Shown: positions 27,912-37,173 of the stretch, piece by piece | Layout of the letters: every line of letters begins with the position of its first letter | Position numbering within the stretch: the first letter of the stretch is position 1 | IMG/VR virus record: IMGVR_UViG_3300035211_000019 | Location: 1-45,297 of that record | Reading direction: 5' to 3' (one strand) | DNA from: a virus | Length of the DNA: 45,297 nt | The notes under the pieces: model-generated | The model's database searches: none | The model's input: only the letters and a program-made list of their open reading frames with translations | Told to the model about the DNA's origin: nothing | Position numbers and translations under genes: made by a program

Positions 27912-27964
27912 TCTGTATCTTTATTTTTTGTGGAACTCTGTTTTTTAATTCACTCGCGTAGCTC

Positions 27965-28561
27965 ATGAATCAAAATACCATAGAACAACAGATAGTCGCG
28001 TTAGATTCTCCTGAATCTAACGAAGATAATGAGTTTTCATTAGAAAACCTGAATGATGCTCGCAGCCCTTATACGCCTCTTCAGAAGCTGGCTGCGGTTA
28101 TGGCTTATGTAGTTCACGGGAACTCACAAGCTGCTTCGCGCTATTGTGAGGTTCCGGATTTCACTATACGTAGATGGAAAGCTAAAGCGGCTTGGTGGCC
28201 AGACACTCTGGCTTATTGCCGCAAACAGAAGCAAGATGAACTTGATTCTATATGGACCCGTGTAATTCATGGGGCTAATATTCAGCTAGAGGAACGAATT
28301 ACTAATGGGGATCTGGTCATAGACCCCAAAACTGGTAAATCTTACCGAAAACCTGTATCAGCACGAGATTTAGCTACAATAGCCGCGATAGCGTCTGATA
28401 AACGAGAAATCATACGAGGAGGGTACGTACTTAAATCGAATGATCAATCATCTCAAGAAATCATAAAATCAATGGTAAAGGAGTTTGTGGCTCTGTCGAA
28501 ACAACTCCGACAAACTAAGGAATTGAAGGTAGTCAATGAAATCGTCCAGCACGAAGAATAG
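27965..28561 (+). CDS. terS: terminase small subunit
   Basis: This 198-aa protein has a helix-turn-helix segment (TPLQKLAAVMAYVVHGNSQ, then YCEVPDFTIRRWKAKAAWW) near residues 37-78. A helical oligomerisation part and a charged C-terminus follow. Position directly before HNH and large terminase genes supports the call. The subunit binds the packaging site and activates the motor. No strong ribosome site precedes the ATG. It is the first gene of the rightward late operon. Confidence 0.75.
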   Translation: MNQNTIEQQIVALDSPESNEDNEFSLENLNDARSPYTPLQKLAAVMAYVVHGNSQAASRYCEVPDFTIRRWKAKAAWWPDTLAYCRKQKQDELDSIWTRVIHGANIQLEERITNGDLVIDPKTGKSYRKPVSARDLATIAAIASDKREIIRGGYVLKSNDQSSQEIIKSMVKEFVALSKQLRQTKELKVVNEIVQHEE

Positions 28562-28670
28562 TAAAATCTACAAACGAGCAGATATGAATTTTAAGGCATT
28601 TAATCCCGGTAAGAAGAGTAAACGCGAAACCGCCAAGATTAAGCACGACTGCACCAAGAGGAAGTATTAA
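28536..28670 (+). CDS. tiny basic protein, 44 aa
   Basis: The frame starts MKSSSTKNSKIYKRADMNFK, with AAGG 6 nt before its ATG, and is about one third Lys/Arg. It overlaps the end of the small terminase gene and ends in a TAATG junction with the next small gene. Family not recognised; similar tiny basic genes often precede terminase genes in phages. Confidence 0.5.
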   Translation: MKSSSTKNSKIYKRADMNFKAFNPGKKSKRETAKIKHDCTKRKY

Positions 28671-28834
28671 TGGGTACTTTAGGTACAGGATTCCTAGAAA
28701 ATGCCAGAAAAGCCCTTAGCGGGCGTACTAGGAAGATAAATAAGGCTCTAGATGCCACAACTAAGCCTCACTCTCCGCAAAAAGACAAAAAATCCAAAAA
28801 CAAGAAAAACTCGACCTACTACTCAGATGGCTAG
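28670..28834 (+). CDS. tiny basic protein, 54 aa
   Basis: The frame starts MGTLGTGFLENARKALSGRT and has a Lys-rich C-terminal half. The start overlaps the preceding stop (TAATG) and the stop overlaps the start of the HNH gene (ATGGCTAG). The junctions support translation. Function unknown. Confidence 0.5.
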   Translation: MGTLGTGFLENARKALSGRTRKINKALDATTKPHSPQKDKKSKNKKNSTYYSDG

Positions 28835-29081
28835 AAATTACAAGAAAGAATACGAGAATTATCAAGGGAAACCTGAGCAAATAAAGCGTAGGTCATCCAG
28901 AAATAAGGCTCGTAGGTTGCTGCAAAAGGAAGGCAAAGTCCATAAAGGCGACGGAAAAGACGTGGATCACAAGTCTGGAAACCCGAAAAACAACAAAAGA
29001 TCCAATCTTCAAGTCAAATCAAAGACCTCAAATAGATCGTATCCAAGGAACAAAAATGCAGGGAAAAAACGAGGTTCCTAA
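28827..29081 (+). CDS. HNH-type endonuclease-like protein
   Basis: From ATG 28827 the 84-aa product begins MARNYKKEYENYQGKPEQIK and has KDVDHKSGNPKNNKRSNLQV near residue 48, the DH...N...N core of a small HNH nuclease. The same short protein next to terminase genes is common and can nick at packaging sites. A longer frame from 28752 exists, with a better ribosome site, but would overlap the preceding gene fully. The second His of a classical HNH motif is not obvious, so activity is not assured. Confidence 0.7.
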   Translation: MARNYKKEYENYQGKPEQIKRRSSRNKARRLLQKEGKVHKGDGKDVDHKSGNPKNNKRSNLQVKSKTSNRSYPRNKNAGKKRGS

Positions 29082-29340
29082 ATCTCCGTTATTAGAGAGA
29101 CTACAAACACAATTAATGGCTAAAGGACATCCACGAGAATTTGCTTTACAAATGGCTCGCGATATCCTCATCAAACGAGGACATCTAACCAAAGACGGTC
29201 TAGAGACCGAGGAAGGCAAAAAACGCTCTAGCTTAACACCAGAGCAACGGGCCATAGATCGAGCTATAAAGCGATCTGGAGGCTCTAAAGAGGATTATGA
29301 GTACGATCCATTAACAAATAGAACTCGAAAGTATAGGTAA
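29056..29340 (+). CDS. small conserved packaging-region protein, 94 aa
   Basis: The protein is helical and charged (LERLQTQLMAKGHPREFALQ, then MARDILIKRGHLT) with a C-terminal basic tail. LTPEQRAIDRAIKRSGG is a pattern I associate with small proteins upstream of phage large terminase genes. Function unknown. It overlaps the HNH gene and ends 1 nt before the large terminase ATG. Confidence 0.6.
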   Translation: MQGKNEVPKSPLLERLQTQLMAKGHPREFALQMARDILIKRGHLTKDGLETEEGKKRSSLTPEQRAIDRAIKRSGGSKEDYEYDPLTNRTRKYR

Positions 29341-29341
29341 T

Positions 29342-30859
29342 ATGCAACTAAATGCAGATATTTTGTACGGTTTTACCAATTACATGTTGCTATCACGGTT
29401 TGATAACCCCAAACCTAGTCCGCAATGTCACTATGAGTGGTGGGATCTAGTAACTAGTCCTAACCCGTATGTAGCCATAGGGGCTCCTAGAGGGCACGCA
29501 AAATCTACTGCAATAACTCATGCATATGTACTAGCTTCAGTAGCTTTTAGAGTTAAAAAGTTTGTTCTAATCGTATCAGATACCGAAAAACAAGCAGTAA
29601 TGTTTCTGGCTAACATCAAGAAGGAGCTTGAAGAAAACACAAAACTAACTCAAGGATTTGGGATTAAGGGTATAGATAGCAATAAGAATACCGAAACCGA
29701 CATCATTGTGAATTTCCTAGATGGTAAACAGTTTCGTATCATATGTCGAGGATCAGAACAACGAGTACGAGGATTCCTGTGGAATGGGATGCGACCGGAC
29801 TTAGTGGTTGGAGACGATCTGGAAAACGACGAAATAGTAATGAACGAAGAACGTCGAGCTAAGTTTAGCCGATGGTTCAACGACGCCCTTCTTCCTTGTG
29901 GTTCAGATACGTGCCACTACCGAATAGTAGGAACAATTCTTCATCTGGACTCAGCTCTTGAGAATCTTATGCCATCATTTACAGATCCGAATGTTGAATA
30001 CGACGGTCTGAAGTGGTGGAAACCTCAAGATAAATATGAACCAGGAGATTGGGTATCGTACAGATACCAAGCTCACAATAAGGATTTTTCTAAAATTCTG
30101 TGGCCAGAGAAGTTTAGCGAGGAACGCCTTAAGGCCATACGTCAACGCTATATAAATCAAGGCCATCCTGAAGGATACTCACAAGAGTACCTGAATTATC
30201 CCATCGATGAATCTACAGCATATTTTCGAAAAGCAGACCTACTTCCTATAGACGAAGAAACTTTAGGTGAGTACGGAGAACATTATGCTGCGGCGGATTT
30301 GGCTATATCCCAAAAGGACCACAGAGCCTACTCAGTAATTATTACAGGTAAGCTACTAAATTCAGGCGTTCTACAGATTGTCGATGTATTACGATTTCGT
30401 GGAGATTCTCTGGATATTATTAATAATATCTTCGCTACTCAAGGTAGATACGATATTGAATTATTCGGGATTGAGCAAGAAAACATCGCTAAAGCCATAG
30501 GACCTATTCTGTACAAGGAAATGGGTATAGATGGTAATCCATACGTTTCTATTGAAAAACTACCTCCAATTCACGATAAGGAAGTCCGAGCTAGACCGAT
30601 CCAAAAATTGATTAGGGCCGGCAAAGTTCAATTTGATCAAGACGCAGAATGGTGGCCTGAGTTACAGCAAGAGTTAATACATTTTCCTCGTGGTAAATAC
30701 AACGACCAAGTAGATGCTCTAGCTTGGTTAGGTTTCATGATTGATAAAATGGCTTATGTTCCAACTAAAAAAGAAATCGAAGAAGAACTCTACGAAGAAG
30801 AAAAAGAGGAACTTCAAGATCCTATCGAAATCGGAATGAATTGGATAACACATTACTAA
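29342..30859 (+). CDS. terL: terminase large subunit
   Basis: This 505-aa protein carries the packaging ATPase P-loop GAPRGHAKST (residues 47-56) and Walker B acids in DLVVGDDLENDE near 157. The C-terminal nuclease has acids in YAAADLAISQKDH near 312, ELFGIEQEN near 378 and YNDQVDALAWLG near 460. It translocates DNA into the procapsid and cuts the concatemer. Length and motif order are normal. It is followed by the portal gene after one nucleotide. Confidence 0.93.
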   Translation: MQLNADILYGFTNYMLLSRFDNPKPSPQCHYEWWDLVTSPNPYVAIGAPRGHAKSTAITHAYVLASVAFRVKKFVLIVSDTEKQAVMFLANIKKELEENTKLTQGFGIKGIDSNKNTETDIIVNFLDGKQFRIICRGSEQRVRGFLWNGMRPDLVVGDDLENDEIVMNEERRAKFSRWFNDALLPCGSDTCHYRIVGTILHLDSALENLMPSFTDPNVEYDGLKWWKPQDKYEPGDWVSYRYQAHNKDFSKILWPEKFSEERLKAIRQRYINQGHPEGYSQEYLNYPIDESTAYFRKADLLPIDEETLGEYGEHYAAADLAISQKDHRAYSVIITGKLLNSGVLQIVDVLRFRGDSLDIINNIFATQGRYDIELFGIEQENIAKAIGPILYKEMGIDGNPYVSIEKLPPIHDKEVRARPIQKLIRAGKVQFDQDAEWWPELQQELIHFPRGKYNDQVDALAWLGFMIDKMAYVPTKKEIEEELYEEEKEELQDPIEIGMNWITHY

Positions 30860-30860
30860 T

Positions 30861-32858
30861 ATGGCAGACAAAGAACCTTACGATATTGCTACTGCTCATC
30901 AAGAGTTAAATTTAACTAAATACATTGATGAAGATAAGCTAAAAGAAATAGGTAATGAACTTGTTAGTTTAATCGACGAAGATCTTGACTCAAGAAAAGA
31001 TTGGGAAGAAAAGAACGATCGTTGGTTAACTTTAGCTACTCAAGTTATTTCGCCTAAAAGTACTCCGTGGCCAAATGCCTCAAATATAAAATTTCCTGTA
31101 TTGAATACTGCTGCTGTGCAGTTTCATTCACGCGCCTACGCGTCCCTACTTAATAACAAGGATCTTGTTAAACCTAAGATTATAGGTAAGGATAAAGACG
31201 GATCTAAGACGCAAGTAGGTAATCGTATAGCAAGCTACATGTCTATTCAAATTAATGACCTTATGCCAGATTGGCACGAGGAAATGGATAGACTTTTATT
31301 TCTTTTACCTGTAATAGGACTAGTCTACAAGAAGACTTACTTTGATCCTATCGACGCTAAGAAATATTCTATAATGATTCATCCTCGTGATGTTATCATT
31401 AATTATGCAGCACGAGACTACAAATCGGCTCGAATGACTCACAGGTACAGCTTACCTGAAAATATCGTTATAGAGTATATTAATGCTGGTTTATTTGATG
31501 ATATAGAGCTTGATAAAGACTCTCCAGAAGAAATGAAACGGGAGGGTCCAGAAGACACAATTCAAGGCTTAACCCCACCAGCAAGTAACGGCAGTAAGGA
31601 ATATGGAAGTCACGATCATTTATTCTATGAAGTTCATACAGAGCTTGATTTGGATGAGGATGGCTATAAAGAACCGTATATTGTTTATATCAAGAAGTCT
31701 ACTCACGAAGTAGCTCGTATAGTAGCTAGGTGGGATAGACCAGAAGATATTAAACAAGACGAAGATGGGAATTTAATCAAAATAGTTCCTACCAACTACT
31801 TTACTGCATATCAATTTATGCCTGATCCAGAAAGCAAGGTTTATGCTATTGGGTTTGGTATTCTATTAGGTCCGTCTAACGAAGCAATCAATACAATTAT
31901 AAATCTTCTTGTAGATGCAGGCGTATTGTCTAATATTCAAGGCGGGTTTATAGGAAAAGGTGCGAGAACTCCAGGAGGAAGTTTTGGTTTTACTCCGGGT
32001 AAATGGACTATGCTTCCGATTCATGCAGAAGATTTGCGTAAAGTCATTTATCCATTACCAGTAAAAGAACCGTCCTCAACTCTTTTTCAATTACTCGGGT
32101 TGTTGATTCAAGGATCTAAAGATTTGGCATCCATTCAAGATGTAATGGTTGGTAAATCTCCAGGTCAGAATACTCCATTTTCTACTACTGAAGCAGTATT
32201 AGAACAAGGTATAAAAGTATTTAACGGTATCTATAAACGTGTTTATAGGTCGTTTACTGAAGAGCTTAAAAAGCTTTACAGATTAAATTCTTTGTATCCT
32301 GACGATGAGATGTATCAGACTATCCTTGACGAGCCTGTAAAGATGAGCGAGGATTTTAGTCTAGAGAATCTAGATGTAATTCCTTCAGCTGAGCCTGACA
32401 TGGTTCAAGAAGCTCAGAAGATTGTCAAGGCTAATGGATTACTTGTAAAACTACGAGAAGGGCTTCCGTTGAATCCGACTGTAGTTACTCGCATGATTCT
32501 TGAGGCGGAAAACCAAGAGAACATCAAGGAATTGATGACTGTTCAACCTCAGCCTGATCCTAAGATTGAACTAGAAAAACAGAAGTTGCAGATGGAGGCT
32601 CAAGATCGTATGATCGAGCGTCAGCTTGAGGCTACTAAGATTAGGGCTCAAGCTATTAGAGATAATGCCTCTGCTATTAGTACATTACGTCAACTTGATA
32701 TTAAACTTTCTGAACAACAGCAGAAGGAGGTTCAACAGCACCTTGATCAAATAAACAAAGAACGTGAATTAGCTCTAAAAGAGTTAGAGATAATTACCAA
32801 GGAGATGGAATCTAGGCGTAAAGCCAAACAGGAAACTAAAGAACCTAAGGAAACTTAA
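30861..32858 (+). CDS. portal protein
   Basis: This 665-aa protein begins with an acidic helix region, then STPWPNASNIKFPVLNTAAV and FHSRAYASLL, characteristic of large portals of short-tailed phages. The C-terminal 130 residues form a long Gln/Glu/Lys-rich coiled coil (KIELEKQKLQMEAQDRMIER), consistent with a barrel extension. The portal dodecamer sits at one capsid vertex, docks the terminase and passes DNA. Position directly after the large terminase gene supports the call. Confidence 0.88.
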   Translation: MADKEPYDIATAHQELNLTKYIDEDKLKEIGNELVSLIDEDLDSRKDWEEKNDRWLTLATQVISPKSTPWPNASNIKFPVLNTAAVQFHSRAYASLLNNKDLVKPKIIGKDKDGSKTQVGNRIASYMSIQINDLMPDWHEEMDRLLFLLPVIGLVYKKTYFDPIDAKKYSIMIHPRDVIINYAARDYKSARMTHRYSLPENIVIEYINAGLFDDIELDKDSPEEMKREGPEDTIQGLTPPASNGSKEYGSHDHLFYEVHTELDLDEDGYKEPYIVYIKKSTHEVARIVARWDRPEDIKQDEDGNLIKIVPTNYFTAYQFMPDPESKVYAIGFGILLGPSNEAINTIINLLVDAGVLSNIQGGFIGKGARTPGGSFGFTPGKWTMLPIHAEDLRKVIYPLPVKEPSSTLFQLLGLLIQGSKDLASIQDVMVGKSPGQNTPFSTTEAVLEQGIKVFNGIYKRVYRSFTEELKKLYRLNSLYPDDEMYQTILDEPVKMSEDFSLENLDVIPSAEPDMVQEAQKIVKANGLLVKLREGLPLNPTVVTRMILEAENQENIKELMTVQPQPDPKIELEKQKLQMEAQDRMIERQLEATKIRAQAIRDNASAISTLRQLDIKLSEQQQKEVQQHLDQINKERELALKELEIITKEMESRRKAKQETKEPKET

Positions 32859-32860
32859 TA

Positions 32861-33154
32861 GTGCTGAATCGATCCGAACAGTATCGAAAAGAAGCTAACG
32901 AACTCATTGCGACATGCAATAAAAGTGATTTACATCAATGGAAGATAAATCCATTTACCCGTGCTTTAATTTGTCACATTTCAGCAGAAGTATTGTGGCT
33001 ACAGGAAGCATGGAGTAATTCAGCTTTTGTGGATGAGGATAATGCAGATCGTAGCTCTCAAAAGAATTTGATTAATATTGGTCGCGCAGAAGCGCTACAA
33101 GATACATTACTTCAAATAGAGGATTTAAAAGTATTGGAAGAAGAGAATGATTAA
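32861..33154 (+). CDS. hypothetical head-region protein, 97 aa
   Basis: A GTG-started 97-aa helical protein (YRKEANELIATCNKSDLHQW, then LWLQEAWSNSAF). It sits between portal and co-chaperonin genes and overlaps the latter by 8 nt. No family is recognised. Confidence 0.6.
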   Translation: MLNRSEQYRKEANELIATCNKSDLHQWKINPFTRALICHISAEVLWLQEAWSNSAFVDEDNADRSSQKNLINIGRAEALQDTLLQIEDLKVLEEEND

Positions 33155-33506
33155 AACTAGTATAGAACCATTAGGATTTAGAGTATTAGTAAAATTAGAC
33201 GATATTGAACGTGTTACTCCAGGAGGGATCATACTCGCTCAAGACGAAAAATTAGTTCAGTGGGCGCAGCAGCGAGCGACAGTGGTTGCTATTGGGCCCA
33301 TAGCATGGCAAGCCTTTAGATATGTTGACGACAGCGGAATCGAGAAGAATGGAAGACCGTGGGTCAAAATTGGCGATAAAGTTTTAGTAAACAAATATGC
33401 TGGTCAGAAGGTAGTAGATACTGATTCAGGAGAAGAGTTTGCTTTATTTAATGATGAAGATATTATCTGTAAAGATAATTCTAAAAGAGATAACGAGGAA
33501 GATTAA
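33147..33506 (+). CDS. GroES-like co-chaperonin
   Basis: In this 119-aa protein IEPLGFRVLVKLDDIERVTP opens like Cpn10/GroES, followed by GGIILA, an inserted segment in place of the mobile loop, and IGDKVLVNKYAGQKV, which matches the conserved GDxVLxxKYxG strand. No GroEL is seen nearby, so it probably partners with host GroEL to fold capsid protein, as T4 gp31 does. Location between portal and scaffold genes fits this role. Confidence 0.82.
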   Translation: MIKTSIEPLGFRVLVKLDDIERVTPGGIILAQDEKLVQWAQQRATVVAIGPIAWQAFRYVDDSGIEKNGRPWVKIGDKVLVNKYAGQKVVDTDSGEEFALFNDEDIICKDNSKRDNEED

Positions 33507-33508
33507 TA

Positions 33509-34441
33509 ATGCCGGACGACAAAGACAAAAAAGATGATGTCAAGAAGAAAGTAGATATTTACGAAATTGGCACAGACCAAGAAGATGATACTACTTCTGA
33601 TGATCAACACGAAGATTATGATACTTTCCAAGAACAACGAGCCGCAGCTAATGGGCACGTTTCCAAGGAAGAGTGGATAGAACAAGGTAAAGATCCTAAC
33701 GAATGGTTAGATGCAAAAACATTTAATATTCGTGGAGAATTACTTGGTAAGATTATCCATCAAAATAAACAGCTATCTTCATACGATAAGAAGATTAAGG
33801 ATCTAACTAAAGCCCTAAAAACTCTTGGTGAACATAACAAGAAAATTCAAGAAATTGAATATAAAAAAGCTTTAGCAGAGCTTAAACGAAACAAAGTTGA
33901 TGCTCTTCAATCAGATGACCACGAAGCGATTGTGGAAATCGATGAGCAAATAAATGAATTGAAGCAAGCTAAGAAAGAGGTTGATGATTCTCCTGAGGAC
34001 ATCGTCGAAGATGATACTTCAGCAGACACATCACAAGAAGGTGGTATTCCTATCGAAATTATGGAATATCTTGATAACCCTGCAAATGCGTGGTATCACA
34101 CCAATGCTGCTATGCGTTATGCAGCAGACGGTCACGCAACAGTTTTACGTAAAGAGAACCCCAATTTGACTCCTGCTGAGCTTGTCAAGAAAGTTGATGA
34201 GTTTGTTAAGGAGCAATTTCCAGATAGGTTTGGTATCAAGAAAGCTGCTGTTAGTAAAGTAGGAGTTGGGAATCCGTCAACTACTAAAAACAGGGGTGCT
34301 AACTCTAAGTATACGATTAGAGATTTAGATGAAGATACACAACATATTGTTCGTACATTAGTACGATCTGGTACATTTGAATCAGAACAAGCATATGTTG
34401 ATCAACTGGAAAAGATTGGTTATTTCGCAGATAAAAGGTAA
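33509..34441 (+). CDS. putative scaffolding protein
   Basis: This 310-aa protein is very acidic at the N-terminus, has a coiled-coil centre (LSSYDKKIKDLTKALKTLGE, then KKIQEIEYKKALAELKRNK) and ends with a small basic helical region. Acidic, helical proteins just before decoration and capsid genes are typically internal scaffolds that guide procapsid assembly and leave. No sequence motif proves it. Confidence 0.65.
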   Translation: MPDDKDKKDDVKKKVDIYEIGTDQEDDTTSDDQHEDYDTFQEQRAAANGHVSKEEWIEQGKDPNEWLDAKTFNIRGELLGKIIHQNKQLSSYDKKIKDLTKALKTLGEHNKKIQEIEYKKALAELKRNKVDALQSDDHEAIVEIDEQINELKQAKKEVDDSPEDIVEDDTSADTSQEGGIPIEIMEYLDNPANAWYHTNAAMRYAADGHATVLRKENPNLTPAELVKKVDEFVKEQFPDRFGIKKAAVSKVGVGNPSTTKNRGANSKYTIRDLDEDTQHIVRTLVRSGTFESEQAYVDQLEKIGYFADKR

Positions 34442-34446
34442 TTACA

Positions 34447-34935
34447 ATGGAACAGACTAAGCGCCGTAGAGGCCGCCCCACAAAGATTGAAGTAGCTCAG
34501 AGAGAAGCTCAAGCTAATCGTCCAACACGCGAACGCCTAAGTGGCCCAAGAGATATCTTAACTGTTAGAGGTAAAGATCCTAAATTTTTTTATTATTGGG
34601 TTGAAGATGCATCTGAAGATGGTAACAACATTTTTAGGTTTCAGCGTGCTGGTTATCAATTGTGCTCAACCAATGAAAATTTGGATGTGAGCAAAAACCT
34701 TCACTTTAGTTCGCATAACGCTGGCTCTATTTATCGAATTCCTGCATCCAAGTTCGGTAATACGTATCTTTATTTGATGCGTAAACCGATGGAATGGTAT
34801 TTAGAGGATAAAAAGGCTGAGGAAGCCGAGATAGAGGCCGCAGAGAAAGACGCAACCCGCACAAAACGTGAAGAAGGAGAATATGGAGAAGTTACTACAC
34901 GTACTAAGTTTTACAATCCTGAAGATTTAGACTAA
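34447..34935 (+). CDS. head-region protein with AT-hook-like N-terminus
   Basis: In this 162-aa protein KRRRGRPTK (residues 4-12) is an AT-hook-type DNA-binding motif. The middle has a compact beta-rich domain (FFYYWVEDASEDGNNIFRF) and the C-terminus is charged and helical. Its position between scaffold and decoration protein genes suggests a virion or DNA-binding head component. Function not established. Confidence 0.55.
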   Translation: MEQTKRRRGRPTKIEVAQREAQANRPTRERLSGPRDILTVRGKDPKFFYYWVEDASEDGNNIFRFQRAGYQLCSTNENLDVSKNLHFSSHNAGSIYRIPASKFGNTYLYLMRKPMEWYLEDKKAEEAEIEAAEKDATRTKREEGEYGEVTTRTKFYNPEDLD

Positions 34936-34987
34936 GGTTAGTAGTTACATCTCCATGTGTTATTTTATTTTAATTTTGGAGTAAATT

Positions 34988-35569
34988 ATGGCAAATATTG
35001 ATCGTCCTAATGGATTTCATCCTGAAGGCACAGTCAGTGGTGCTTCGTGGACTGCTAAAGTCCGCAGATATGCTGTTGCTGCTCGGTCGGATGCGACCAA
35101 TAATCATGGAGATATTTATCTGGGAGATCCAGTTAATTTATCAACCTCTGGTGTTATTACAGTAGCTAATAGTGGTTCCGATGTATTAGGTGTAGTTGTA
35201 GGTGTTGGCGACGCGTCTAGTATCACTCATGGTGATAATGGTCCTTTCAATGCTAGCGATCTTACACAGCGATATATCGCACACGATGAAGCTGGTTATG
35301 TATGGGTTGTTGATGCTAAGGATACTATTTTCAGCATTCAAACCGATTCAGATCTTGATTTGAGTCCTGGTGAATTGGCTGATTTTAATGTCGTAGCAGC
35401 TACTGCGCACGGTAGCCGGACTACTGGTTTTTCAAGTGCTGAATTAACAACTGCATCTGATAATGATGTTATTGTTGTAGAAGACGACACAAGTCCGAAC
35501 AACGATACGACTTCCGCTAATGCGGTTCATTATGTGATGTTTATTAATCCAGTTAATGCTCAAAGCTAG
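34988..35569 (+). CDS. capsid decoration (cement) protein, putative
   Basis: This 193-aa protein begins MANIDRPNGFHPEGTVSGAS and is beta-rich, with GDPVNLSTSGVITVANSGSD and GVVVGVGDAS, the pattern of phage head-decoration proteins located directly before the capsid gene. Its ribosome site (TTTTGGAGTAAATT) is strong, as expected for an abundant virion protein. Exact capsid position unknown. Confidence 0.68.
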   Translation: MANIDRPNGFHPEGTVSGASWTAKVRRYAVAARSDATNNHGDIYLGDPVNLSTSGVITVANSGSDVLGVVVGVGDASSITHGDNGPFNASDLTQRYIAHDEAGYVWVVDAKDTIFSIQTDSDLDLSPGELADFNVVAATAHGSRTTGFSSAELTTASDNDVIVVEDDTSPNNDTTSANAVHYVMFINPVNAQS

Positions 35570-35578
35570 GAGATTATA

Positions 35579-36490
35579 ATGGGTGTTGTAACAAGTTCAA
35601 GTTTTGCAAAATCCTTGTATCCTGGTGTGAGTTCGTGGTTTGGTATGGAGTATAATGATTGGGAAGAATTATATCCTGATTTATTCGATACTTATACTTC
35701 ACGGCGAGCATATGAAGAAGATGTTGGTACTGTAGGACTGGGTCTCGCTCAGAAGAAATCCGAAGGTAAGAGTATTACATACGACGAAACATCACAAGGC
35801 TTCATTACTCGTTACTCACATACGGTATGGGGTAAGGGTATTATATTTACTCGTGAGTCGATTGAAGACGATTTGTATGATGTAGTTGGTCCAGCAAAAG
35901 CTAAAGGCTTAGCTCGCTCACTGCGTCAAACAAAGGAAATTAATGCTGCTAACGTATATAATCGTGCTTTCAGTAGTTCTTATTTAGGCGGCGATGGTGT
36001 AGAGTTATGTAGCTTGGTCCATCCAAATTTTTCTGGTGGTACATGGGCTAACGAATCCAGTACTTCTGCATCATTATCAGAAGCTGCGGTTGAACAAGCA
36101 TGTATTGATATCATGAAATGGACGGATGATCGCGGATTGAAAATTCGCGCCTTACCTGTAAGTCTGCATATCCCTGTAGATCTTATCTGGGAAGCTGAAC
36201 GTCTTTTTAAGACTCCGAATCGTGTAGGTACAGCAAATAACGATATTTCCGCACTATACTCTAAGGGAATCTTTAAGAGTGGTGTAAAAGACAATATCTA
36301 TTTTTCTAGTACTACCGCATGGTTTATTCGTACTAATGTACCTAATGGTATGAAGTATTGGTCCCGGCGTAAGATGGAGTTCGATATCGATAACGATTTC
36401 GCTACTGAAAATGCGCTGTATAAAGCAACCGAACGTTATAGTTTTGGTTGGACTGATCCTCGTGCTATTTATGGTTCTGCTGGAGCGTAA
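35579..36490 (+). CDS. major capsid protein
   Basis: This 303-aa protein has an E-loop-like N-terminal part (EEDVGTVGLGLAQKKSEGKS), the motif TRESIEDDLYDVV, and a conserved C-terminal end (RYSFGWTDPRAIYGSAG), matching the capsid family of Mu gpT-like/HK97-fold phages. GGAG is 8 nt before the ATG and a hairpin follows the gene, as for highly expressed capsid genes. It is at the expected point after portal, scaffold and decoration genes. Confidence 0.87.
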   Translation: MGVVTSSSFAKSLYPGVSSWFGMEYNDWEELYPDLFDTYTSRRAYEEDVGTVGLGLAQKKSEGKSITYDETSQGFITRYSHTVWGKGIIFTRESIEDDLYDVVGPAKAKGLARSLRQTKEINAANVYNRAFSSSYLGGDGVELCSLVHPNFSGGTWANESSTSASLSEAAVEQACIDIMKWTDDRGLKIRALPVSLHIPVDLIWEAERLFKTPNRVGTANNDISALYSKGIFKSGVKDNIYFSSTTAWFIRTNVPNGMKYWSRRKMEFDIDNDFATENALYKATERYSFGWTDPRAIYGSAGA

Positions 36491-36501
36491 TTTAATTGAC
36501 A

Positions 36502-36525
36502 GGAGGGAGCCTAAAAACTCCCTCC
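36502..36525 (+). terminator. hairpin after the capsid gene
   Basis: GGAGGGAG pairs perfectly with CTCCCTCC around an 8-nt loop. There is no U tract, so it is likely to attenuate or protect the capsid mRNA 3' end rather than fully stop transcription. Confidence 0.6.
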
Positions 36526-36543
36526 ATTACTTTGGAGTAAACT

Positions 36544-37152
36544 ATGACAAGTTTATTTAAATTACTAGGCTGGGAAGGCGGAACATTCGAAGTTACTGAA
36601 GATTCTAGCGGAAATGTTGATATTGCAGTTACTGGAGATTTGCGTGCTACATCTAATGTCGGTACAGCAGGAACTGGTGTTACGGCTGTAGAATATGGCG
36701 ATGGTCATAATCATACAACTGTATTGACTTTGAGTGGCGTAGCTGCGACTATCGGAGATAATGCTGCTTTAGCTGGCGGCGCGTTAATTTATACGCTTCC
36801 TGCTGGTCCAATCCTGGTTAATTCAGCTACTATGAATGTTGGACTAACTTTAACTACTGGTACTCCTACTACGGATACACCAGAACTCGGGTTGGGTACT
36901 ACGCAAGGCACTGGAGTTAATGCTACCTTAGGTGATGTTGATGCAGCTGCTGAGAATATTTTAGGCCCGGCTGTAGCCGATGATATTGCTGGTACAGCGG
37001 AACTATTAACTCAATCTTCTGCTCTTGCTATTGAAACAGCAGGTGATCACACTATCTATTTTAATTATGCAGACACATGGGCTAATGTAGATGATACAGA
37101 TGCTACCCTTGATGGAACTGTTGTAATTAACTGGACAAGTCTGTACGCATAA
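36544..37152 (+). CDS. putative virion structural protein, 202 aa
   Basis: A beta-rich protein with low charge and many Gly, Thr and Ala (VDIAVTGDLRATSNVGTAGT, then GALIYTLPAGPILVNSATM). The style is that of capsid-associated or fibre proteins in many environmental phages. It starts after the same TTTGGAGTAAACT ribosome site type as the decoration gene. Exact role unknown. Confidence 0.6.
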   Translation: MTSLFKLLGWEGGTFEVTEDSSGNVDIAVTGDLRATSNVGTAGTGVTAVEYGDGHNHTTVLTLSGVAATIGDNAALAGGALIYTLPAGPILVNSATMNVGLTLTTGTPTTDTPELGLGTTQGTGVNATLGDVDAAAENILGPAVADDIAGTAELLTQSSALAIETAGDHTIYFNYADTWANVDDTDATLDGTVVINWTSLYA

Positions 37153-37173
37153 TATAATTGTAGTTAGTTTGTG

